59,713 nucleotides of DNA from Jannaschia formosa. Its GTDB lineage: Bacteria; Pseudomonadota; Alphaproteobacteria; Rhodobacterales; Rhodobacteraceae. The stretch is from positions 1-59,713 of the forward strand of contig NZ_QPLJ01000023.1 of the NCBI RefSeq assembly GCF_003340555.1, in the 5' to 3' direction. The notes under the pieces were generated by a model. That model was not told the origin of the DNA, searched no databases, and worked only from the letters and a program-made list of their open reading frames with translations. The position numbers and the translations under genes are program-made. Shown piece by piece: positions 52,740-59,713 of this stretch. Within the stretch, counting starts at the first letter, position 1. The number at the start of each line of letters is the position of its first letter.

Positions 52740-53532
52740 TGCTCCGGGCGTATACCATCGCCTTCCTGATCTTCCTCTACGCGCCGATCCTGCTGCTGCC
52801 GGTCTTCGCCTTCAACGACGGCACCGTCATCGCCTTTCCGCTCGACGGGTTCACCACGAAGTGGTTCGAAGAGCTCTGGACCAACGCGGAGCTTCATGCC
52901 GCGCTGGTCAACTCGCTGCTCGTGGCCTGCGCGTCCTCGGTGCTGGCGGTGCTTCTGGGCATCGCGGCGGCGCGGGCGAACATCCGCTACAAATTCCCGG
53001 GCAAGACCGCCGCGATGGGACTTATCATGCTGCCCCTGGTCCTGCCCGAGATCATCGTGGCGGTGTCGCTGCTGGTCGTCGCGATCCGGATCCTGGGGCT
53101 CGACCTGTCGCTCTGGACGGTGGTCGCGGCGCATGTGCTGATCTGCACCCCCTTCGCGGTGGCGATCCTCAATGCCTCGTTCCAGTCCCTCGACGCGAGC
53201 CTGGAGGAGGCGGCGATCGACCTCGGCTTCACCCGCGGCGAGACCTTCCGCCTGATCACCCTACCCCTGATCATGCCGGGCATCGTCGCGGCGCTGCTCA
53301 TCTCCTTCACCATCTCTCTCGACGAGTTCATCATCGCCTTCTTCCTCACCGGCTCCGACCCGACCCTGCCGGTCTATATCTGGTCGCTCCTGCGGTTCCC
53401 GCGCCTCATCCCGGTGGTGATGGCGCTGGGCACGATCCTGATGGTGGTGTCGATCTCGATCCTCATCCTGGCCGAGTGGAACCGGCGCCGGGGACTCCGG
53501 CGCGCGGGCGTCGCAGACAAGGGAGGTTTCCT

Positions 53533-53536
<4 letters not shown>
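52739..53536 (+). CDS. spermidine/putrescine-type ABC permease (PotC-like)
   Basis: A 265-residue six-helix permease: LYAPILLLPVFAFNDG, FTTKWFEELWTNAELHAALVNSLLVA, EAA motif LEEAAIDLGFTRGETFRLITLPLIMPG, and FTISLDEFIIAFFLTGS, all typical of PotC. Partner of the preceding PotB-like protein; overlaps the ATPase start (GTGA). Confidence 0.92.
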
Positions 53537-54603
<1,067 letters not shown>

Positions 54604-54746
54604 CGGCACCCGGCTCCGCGCCGGACAATCTGGTCGCGCCGTCTCGCGACGCGAGGGTCCTGGGAGAGCGAGGCGCGACAGGGCCCTTGCCCTGCAACAT
54701 CATCTCCCGGCGCGTCAGATTCCTCACCGCTCCGGGCCGGGGTGAC

Positions 54747-54805
54747 CTTCCTCCTTCCTGTGGCCGGAAATACTCCGGGGGTCCGGGGGCTGGCCCCCGG
54801 TCCCG
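54747..54805. repeat. roseobacter-type intergenic element with hairpin, copy C
   Basis: CTTCCTCC..GGAAATACTCCGGGGG followed by CCGGGGGC-TG-GCCCCCGG (54783-54800). Same order of parts and same TG-loop hairpin as copy B near 26541. It lies in the 364-base gap 54604-54967 after the PotA-like gene; I see no gene in that gap. Confidence 0.65.
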
Positions 54806-54967
54806 CCCTCTCCGTTCCGCGCGGCCGGTGACGTCCGCCCCAAGCCACGCGGGCAGCGAGGACACGCTGCGCCGGCGATCGGTGCGGACGGGCATGCGCC
54901 CCGTTGATCCGCCGCTCCGGTCGGGCGACGCTCCGCGCGACGCCATCCCAGATCAGGACCCGCCGCC

Positions 54968-55426
54968 ATGCGCCTCAAGACGCTCGCCCTGCTCCTCTCG
55001 CTTTCGCCGCTCGCCGCCGCCGCTCAGGGGCTGATCGTGGCCGAGAACGAGGAAGGTTACCTGAACCTCCGCAGCGGGCCGGGCACGCAGCACGCCATCG
55101 TCGAGAAGATGCGTCCGGGCGACCGAGTCACGGTTCTGGAAGAGATGGGGAAATGGGCACGCATCCGCACCCCCCGGGGCGCGCAGGGCTGGGCCTCGCT
55201 CGACTATCTCGACCGCGCGGCGCCGAGCGGAACGGAGGTGCTTTATGTCGCGCAGGGCAGCGCTTGGCTTAACCTGCGCGCCGCCCCCGGGACGGACGCC
55301 GCGATCCTGCGTCGGATGTATCCCGGCGACCGGCTGGAGCCGCTCTCGCGCGAAGGGGACTGGCTGCGCATCCGCCACGTTTCCGGCGCGGTGGGCTGGG
55401 CGCATGGGGACTACCTCACCCGGTGA
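54968..55426 (+). CDS. secreted protein with two bacterial SH3 domains
   Basis: A 152-residue exported protein: signal peptide MRLKTLALLLSLSPLAAAAQG, then two SH3b repeats, YLNLRSGPGTQHAIVEKMRPGD...GWASLDYL and WLNLRAAPGTDAAILRRMYPGD...GWAHGDYL. Such domains bind peptidoglycan or metals in the periplasm. No enzyme domain is attached. Confidence 0.9.
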   Translation: MRLKTLALLLSLSPLAAAAQGLIVAENEEGYLNLRSGPGTQHAIVEKMRPGDRVTVLEEMGKWARIRTPRGAQGWASLDYLDRAAPSGTEVLYVAQGSAWLNLRAAPGTDAAILRRMYPGDRLEPLSREGDWLRIRHVSGAVGWAHGDYLTR

Positions 55427-55483
55427 GCCCCGGCTCCGGTCGACCGAAGGCGCGCCGGCGGTCCACCGCCGGCCTCCGCGGTC

Positions 55484-56656
55484 TCAGCCGAGCGGCACGA
55501 TCCGGACGTCCTGTCCCTTGCAGGCGAGCGCGATCTTGCCCTCGCAGAGCCGCAGCGCATCGGTGCCGAACACCTCGCCCCGCCAGCCATGGGCCCAGGC
55601 CCCGTCGCGCGTGCCCGACGCGATGTCGTCGAGATCCGAGGCCGAGGCGATCAGCTTCTGCGCCACGCCCGCCTTCTCCGCCTTGGCCTTCAGCAGCACG
55701 CGAAGAAGGTCGGCCAGGGCGCCGTTGATCTGGTCCCGGGCCTTCTGCTTCGGCGGCGCCGGCAGGTCCTCGCGCGGGGCGGCCTGACCGACGGCCACCG
55801 CCTTCAGGATCCCCTCGGCGATGTCGCCCTTGCGCGCCTCGCGCAGCAGCAGGCGGGACTTCCCCAACTCGTCCAGGTCCTTCGGCTTGCTGCCGACCAG
55901 TTCCAGCAGCGCATCGTCCTTGAAGACGCGGGTGCGGGGCACATTGTTCACCTGCGCATATTCCTCGCGAAAGGCGGCCAGCTCCCGCGCGATCGCCAGC
56001 GAGCGGGGGGACGGGTTGCGCGTCTTCAGCCGCCGCCAGGCCTCGCGCGGCTCGACCCGGTAGGTGGCGGGGTCGCGCAGCACGTCCAGCTCCTCCTCGA
56101 CCCAGGGGGTGCGGCCCGAACGCTCCAGCTCGGCGGCGAGATGCTCGTAGACGACGCGCAGATGAGTGACGTCGGCCAGCGCATAGCGCTTCTGCGCGTC
56201 CGAAAGCGGCCGGCGCGACCAGTCGGTGAAGCGCGAGGACTTGTCGACCTGGCCCTTGGCGATCTTGCGCACCAGCGTCTCGTAGCCGACCTGCTCGCCG
56301 AAGCCGCAGACCATGGCCGCGATCTGCGTGTCGAACAGAGGCGCGGGGATCGTGTCGCCCTCGATGGCGAAGATCTCCAGATCCTGCCGCGCGGCATGGA
56401 ACACCTTCACCACGCCCGGGTCGCGGAACAGCTCGTAAAGCGGCGCAAGGTCCAGGCCCCCGACCAGCGGATCGACCAGCACGGCATCGGTCTCGCCGTC
56501 GCCTGGAAAGGCGAGCTGGATCAGGCAGAGCTTCGAGTAATACGTCCGCTCCCGCAGGAACTCGGTGTCGACGGTGACGTAGGGGGCTTCGCCGGCGCGG
56601 GCGCAGAACTCGGCCAGCGCGGCGGTCTCGGTCAGGGTGATGATCTCGGCAGGCAG
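55484..56656 (-). CDS. rnd: ribonuclease D, with non-canonical start
   Basis: A 3'-5' exoribonuclease of the DEDD family acting on tRNA 3' ends. Seen: exonuclease motif I VDTEFLRE, motif II VFHAARQDLEIF, motif III YALADVTHLRVVYEHL, then an HRDC domain (about residues 210-290). Motif I lies upstream of the only GTG candidate (56482), so a start there would remove the active site. The frame is closed by TAG at about 56694, and between it and motif I there is no ATG, GTG or TTG. I place the start at CTG (56656), 8 bases after AAAGG; ATC at 56662 is an alternative. Length would be 390 residues, normal for RNase D. Confidence 0.88.
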   Translation of the reverse strand: MPAEIITLTETAALAEFCARAGEAPYVTVDTEFLRERTYYSKLCLIQLAFPGDGETDAVLVDPLVGGLDLAPLYELFRDPGVVKVFHAARQDLEIFAIEGDTIPAPLFDTQIAAMVCGFGEQVGYETLVRKIAKGQVDKSSRFTDWSRRPLSDAQKRYALADVTHLRVVYEHLAAELERSGRTPWVEEELDVLRDPATYRVEPREAWRRLKTRNPSPRSLAIARELAAFREEYAQVNNVPRTRVFKDDALLELVGSKPKDLDELGKSRLLLREARKGDIAEGILKAVAVGQAAPREDLPAPPKQKARDQINGALADLLRVLLKAKAEKAGVAQKLIASASDLDDIASGTRDGAWAHGWRGEVFGTDALRLCEGKIALACKGQDVRIVPLG

Positions 56657-56776
56657 GGGGATGGCCTTTCGTCTCGATAGGCGTTCCGTCTAGCCGATCC
56701 CCCGGGCGGGGGAAAGCGGGGGCGGGGGTCGCGTGATGCGGACGCGCGGCAGCGGGCCACCGCCCCCGCGCGACGG

Positions 56777-57370
56777 TCAGGGCGTCAGGTCCAGTCTCCG
56801 GCGATCGCCTGCCGCGAACCGGCGCAGCGTCTCGGGGTACAGCCGATGCTCCTGCTCCAGCACCAGCCCGGCCAGCGTCTCGGGCGTATCACCCGGCAGC
56901 ACCGGCACCCGCGCCTGGCCCAGGATCGGCCCGCCGTCGAGTTCCGCCGTTACCTCGTGGACGGTGCAGCCCGCCTCCGCATCCCCGGCGGCGATGGCGC
57001 GCGCATGGGTGTGGAGCCCCCGGTATTTCGGCAGCAGCGACGGGTGGATGTTCAGCATCCGCCCGCGCCAGCCCTCGGTGAAGGCGGGCGTCAGGATGCG
57101 CATGAACCCCGCTAGCGCGATGATGTCCGGCGCCGCCTCCTCCAGCATGCGGCTCAGCTCGGCCTCGAAGGCGGCGCGGTCGCCGCCGAAGGGCCGGTGA
57201 TCGACGGCCGCGGTCGGAATGCCCATCGCGGCGGCGCGGGCCAAGCCCCCGGCCTCGGGGTCGTTCGAGAGGACGAGGCAGGGCCGCGCCGGGTGATCGC
57301 CGGTCATCGACCGGGCGAGCGCCACCATGTTGGAGCCGCCGCCCGAGATCAGGATCGCGACGCGCTTCAC
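56777..57370 (-). CDS. purN: phosphoribosylglycinamide formyltransferase
   Basis: A 197-residue GAR transformylase for the third step of purine synthesis: [13 protein letters not shown], the catalytic [16 protein letters not shown], and [18 protein letters not shown] with the catalytic Asp. Overlaps purM by 4 bases. Confidence 0.96.
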   Translation of the reverse strand: MKRVAILISGGGSNMVALARSMTGDHPARPCLVLSNDPEAGGLARAAAMGIPTAAVDHRPFGGDRAAFEAELSRMLEEAAPDIIALAGFMRILTPAFTEGWRGRMLNIHPSLLPKYRGLHTHARAIAAGDAEAGCTVHEVTAELDGGPILGQARVPVLPGDTPETLAGLVLEQEHRLYPETLRRFAAGDRRRLDLTP

Positions 57371-58416
57371 CAGCCCGGCGCGCCCTCATAGGCAACGCCC
57401 GCGCCCGGTACGACCTGGCCGATCCGCGCGACACTCTCGCCCTCGGCCGCCAGCAGCTCGGCCAGCGCATCGGCACGGTCGGGCGCCGAAACCAGCACGA
57501 GGCCGATGCCGCAATTGAAGGTCTTGAGCATCTCTGGCGTGGCGATCCGGCCCGCCTCGGCCAGCCAGCCGAAGACCGGCGGCGCGGTCCAGGCGCCGAG
57601 GTCGATCCGCGCGCCCAGCCCCTCGGGCAGCACGCGTGGCAGGTTCTCGGTCAGCCCGCCGCCGGTGATATGGGCGAGCGCATGCACCCCGCCAGCCCGA
57701 ATCGCCGCCAAGGCAGGCCGGACGTAGAGGCGCGTCGGGACCAGCAGGGCCTCTCCTAGCGTCGCCCCACCCCAGGGCGCCGGGTCGCCCCAGCCGAGGC
57801 CCGCCCGCTCGGCCACCCGGCGCACGAGCGAAAAGCCGTTGGAATGGACCCCGTCCGAGGCGAGCCCCAGCAGCACGTCGCCCTCGGCCACGCCGGCCGG
57901 CAAGGCGGCGCCCCGCTCCATCGCGCCCACCGCGAAGCCTGCGAGGTCGAAGTCACCCGCCGCGTACATGCCCGGCATCTCGGCCGTCTCTCCGCCGATC
58001 AGCGCGCATCCCGCGCGCCGGCAGCCCGCGGCGATGCCCTCGACCACCCGCGCCGCGGCCTCGGTCTCAAGCTTGCCGGTGGCGAAATAGTCGAGGAAGA
58101 ACAGCGGCTCCGCCCCTTGGCAGATCAGGTCGTTGACGCACATTGCCACGAGATCCACGCCCACGCCATCGAGATGCCCGGTGTCGATGGCGAGCCGCAG
58201 CTTTGTCCCGACCCCGTCGGTCGCCGCGACCAGCACCGGGTCGTCGTAGCCGGCCGCACGCGGATCGAACAGCGCCCCGAACCCGCCCAGCCCCGACATC
58301 GTGCCGGGCCGCTCCGTCGACCGGGCCGCAGGCTTGATCCGTTCGACGAGGGCGTTGCCCGCGTCGATATCCACCCCCGCCTCGGCGTAGGTCAGGCCGT
58401 TCTTCGCATCGCTCAT
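57367..58416 (-). CDS. purM: phosphoribosylformylglycinamidine cyclo-ligase
   Basis: A 349-residue AIR synthetase (fifth step of purine synthesis): [53 protein letters not shown] and [11 protein letters not shown] are diagnostic. I start at 58416 ([14 protein letters not shown]); the ATG at 58467 adds residues that do not fit. Operon with purN. Confidence 0.97.
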   Translation of the reverse strand: MSDAKNGLTYAEAGVDIDAGNALVERIKPAARSTERPGTMSGLGGFGALFDPRAAGYDDPVLVAATDGVGTKLRLAIDTGHLDGVGVDLVAMCVNDLICQGAEPLFFLDYFATGKLETEAAARVVEGIAAGCRRAGCALIGGETAEMPGMYAAGDFDLAGFAVGAMERGAALPAGVAEGDVLLGLASDGVHSNGFSLVRRVAERAGLGWGDPAPWGGATLGEALLVPTRLYVRPALAAIRAGGVHALAHITGGGLTENLPRVLPEGLGARIDLGAWTAPPVFGWLAEAGRIATPEMLKTFNCGIGLVLVSAPDRADALAELLAAEGESVARIGQVVPGAGVAYEGAPGW

Positions 58417-58444
58417 GCCGGTCCCCCGTGTCGCCCGCCCGCTA

Positions 58445-58885
58445 TCACCCGCGCCCGCCCCGGGCAACGCCGGAGCGGGCGCCGATCACCAGGAAGAACC
58501 GGTTGATGAGGATCGTCATCAGGACCGTCCCGCCGAGGATCATCAGCACGAAGGGCATGATGGTCGCCAGGGCGGGCAGGACGAAGGGCACGGCCAGAAC
58601 GATCAGCAGCGCGAGGTAGACGAGCGCGGCGACGAGCGCCCATCGCCAGGCAACGCGTCCGCCGGGCACCGTTCCCCGGACGCGGCCCCAATGCTGGCCG
58701 CAATGGAGGGCGGCGGCGATGGGCGGCAGGATCGCCGCCGCCCCGAAAGGCAGCGCGATCCCCGCCATCGCCAGCGCCCAGCCGGCGGCGACCATTGCGA
58801 CGAGAGCGAGCAGCAGCACACCGAGATAGCGGCCGAGGAAGGGCAGGTCGCCGGAAGGCGCCTCGCTCGGCAGGGTGTGAGGCAT
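58445..58885 (-). CDS. four-helix membrane protein, possibly ABZJ_00895-like
   Basis: A 146-residue inner-membrane protein with four predicted helices (about 20-40, 43-62, 80-100, 105-130). The [20 protein letters not shown] segment between helices 2 and 3 resembles ABZJ_00895-type proteins (PP.AAL..GQ). Function unknown; upstream of purM in the same direction, 28 bases away. Confidence 0.65.
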   Translation of the reverse strand: MPHTLPSEAPSGDLPFLGRYLGVLLLALVAMVAAGWALAMAGIALPFGAAAILPPIAAALHCGQHWGRVRGTVPGGRVAWRWALVAALVYLALLIVLAVPFVLPALATIMPFVLMILGGTVLMTILINRFFLVIGARSGVARGGRG

Positions 58886-58957
58886 CGGTGGCTCCTTCGG
58901 CTCGGGCGCGGCGGGTGCTTGACCGGCGGGGTCGGTCTGCTATCGCGTAAGGCACGG

Positions 58958-59030
58958 GGGCCTGTAGCTCAATGGTTAGAGCAGAGCGCTCATAACGCTT
59001 TGGTTGCGGGTTCGAGTCCTGCCGGGCCTA
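58958..59030 (+). tRNA. tRNA-Met (CAU), elongator type
   Basis: Folds into a cloverleaf: acceptor GGGCCTG/CGGGCCT, D arm TAGCTCAATGGTTAGAGCA, anticodon loop CT-CAT-AA flanked by GAGCG/CGCTT, and T arm GCGGGTTCGAGTCCTGC. The anticodon is CAT. The sequence layout is that of elongator Met rather than initiator (the first pair is not mismatched C-A). An Ile2 (lysidine) tRNA cannot be excluded by anticodon alone. CCA is not encoded. Confidence 0.9.
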
Positions 59031-59563
59031 CCGTCTCGCCCTCGCCGCCGGCCTCGTTGCGGCGTCGGACGGCGTGAGATGGTCAAGTTGTTCCGAGATC
59101 CTCTCAAGGGCGCCATCCCGTCAGGGTCCTTTCCGCTCGACCTTGTCGTCCGGCGCGCCGACCCTTCCGGAACCACCTCCGGCCGATCTTCCGGAGATGA
59201 CAGCCCCCTGCTCCCCCTGCCCCTTCTCGCGGCCAGCGTCGCGAGTGAACCCGTCGCTGTCTCTCCCGTGGCGCTTCGCGCCGCCGACGCGGCGAGCACC
59301 GGACCCATATCCACGAATCGACGAGCAACCCCGAGAGGACCCGCCTCCGGAAGGAGAAGCAGGTCCGCACCGCGCCGAGCGACCAGATTCCCTGCGTCGA
59401 ATGCGACGCGACGAACGGCCTTGGAGGCCATGTCGGTTACACGCCCTGCTACGTCCGCTTGCGCGGCGGCCTGGTCGACGCCGCGCATCCAGCCGGAGGT
59501 CTCGGCGCGGGCGGCTGCCGCGACCTCCGCACAGTGGTCGTCAAAATGGAAAGCCGAGGCGTC
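59031..59563. other. gene-poor stretch downstream of tRNA-Met
   Basis: A 533-base stretch in which I find no convincing gene. Open frames exist on both strands, but their products are Arg/Ser/Ala-rich, lack recognisable domains, and the longest minus-strand one runs through the tRNA. Integrases and other elements often insert at tRNA 3' ends, but I see no repeat of the tRNA 3' end here. Confidence 0.5.
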
Positions 59564-59587
59564 GGGCGCCCCGAGGCTGGGGCGCCC
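59564..59587 (-). terminator. terminator hairpin after the FAD-subunit gene
   Basis: GGGCGCCCC-GAGGCT-GGGGCGCCC, nine-base perfect stem, 6 bases after the stop of the minus-strand gene at the right edge. No immediate T tract. Confidence 0.6.
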
Positions 59588-59593
59588 CTCCGC

Positions 59594-59713
59594 TCACCCG
59601 GCTGCCTTGACGGCTCTGGTTGTCATGACCTTGCAGAGGTGTCTGCGGTAGTCTTGGGATCCGTGGAGGTCGGAGATCATGTCGTGGGTTGGGGGGGTGA
59701 GGGTTTTGAGGGC
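59594..59713 (-). CDS. C-terminus of a molybdenum-hydroxylase FAD-binding (CoxM-like) subunit, partial
   Basis: Only the last 39 codons are inside the window: the peptide contains DMISDLHGSQDYRRHLCKVMTTRAV and ends AVKAAG. The DLHGSxDYRxHL..V.T.RAV ending is characteristic of the FAD subunit (CoxM/XdhB-like) of the CO dehydrogenase/xanthine dehydrogenase family. The gene continues beyond 59713. Substrate cannot be judged. Confidence 0.8.
   Translation of the reverse strand, partial: ALKTLTPPTHDMISDLHGSQDYRRHLCKVMTTRAVKAAG

Noticed and set aside
56482-56482. GTG at 56482 as the rnd start
   Set aside because: It would delete exonuclease motif I (VDTEFLRE), which is encoded in the same open frame just upstream.
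58976-59488. 170-residue minus-strand frame downstream of tRNA-Met
   Set aside because: It runs through the tRNA gene, has no domain and has an Arg/Gly-rich composition typical of chance frames.
59004-59651. Plus-strand frames after the tRNA
   Set aside because: Composition is Ser/Pro/Arg-rich, they lack ribosome sites and domains, and they overlap the terminator and the real minus-strand FAD-subunit frame.

Overview
The window is dense, GC-rich DNA (roughly two thirds G+C by eye) from an alphaproteobacterium, most likely a member of the Rhodobacterales (Roseobacter/Paracoccaceae type). Pointers are the bolA-dnaJ-cobS-cobT neighbourhood, the tat-nlpD-pcm-surE block, a long-form LivF, DUF1127 beside a MocR regulator, and intergenic TATTT/CCGG hairpin elements familiar from roseobacters. 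I cannot assign a genus.

Layout. 1-722: remnant of an IS5-type transposase with at least two frame lesions. 767-4452: a YhaN/YhaO-like (SbcC/SbcD-like) ATPase-nuclease pair. 4533-8761: a tightly overlapping four-gene operon (M19 dipeptidase-like protein lacking metal ligands, unknown 551-aa protein, DUF3726 protein, Ldh-type dehydrogenase). 9077-10680: an H-NOX-fold protein without its heme ligands, coupled to an H-NOXA-GGDEF diguanylate cyclase. 10754-14042: MttB-family methyltransferase, HAD hydrolase, secreted transglycosylase. 14318-17340: gatB, two tiny proteins, tandem DUF4177-like paralogues. 17345-26270: bolA, dnaJ-like gene, DUF2235 protein, fasciclin protein, and the cobaltochelatase genes cobS and cobT separated by a small protein, a TAXI binding protein and a secreted protein.

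26635-32033: Xaa-Pro aminopeptidase, DUF427 protein, FAD-linked oxidase, ClC channel/exchanger. 32385-33877: a membrane cytochrome c plus DUF305 pair that looks like an inserted cassette. 33961-41312: a complete branched-chain amino acid (Liv) transporter operon interrupted by a small secreted protein translationally coupled between livF and livH and by an oppositely oriented RTX protein between livH and livM. 41415-46672: DUF815 ATPase, tatC-tatB-tatA, degenerate NlpD-like activator, pcm, surE. 46713-50181: enoyl-CoA hydratase-like protein, hotdog thioesterase, small secreted protein, DUF1127 protein and a divergent MocR regulator with repeated GATACA sites. 50428-51391: rplM-rpsI with a clear promoter and terminator. 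51485-54603: small membrane protein and a PotB-PotC-PotA type importer lacking its binding protein. 54968-58885: SH3 protein, rnd (no canonical start codon), purN-purM, a membrane protein. 58958-59030: elongator tRNA-Met. The right edge holds the C-terminus of a molybdenum-hydroxylase FAD subunit.

Most genes are ordinary housekeeping. The best candidates for something undescribed are the apo-H-NOX/H-NOXA-GGDEF pair (a bacterial parallel of soluble guanylate cyclase, apparently heme-free), the 4533-8761 operon of uncharacterised families, and the two foreign-looking genes embedded in the Liv operon.
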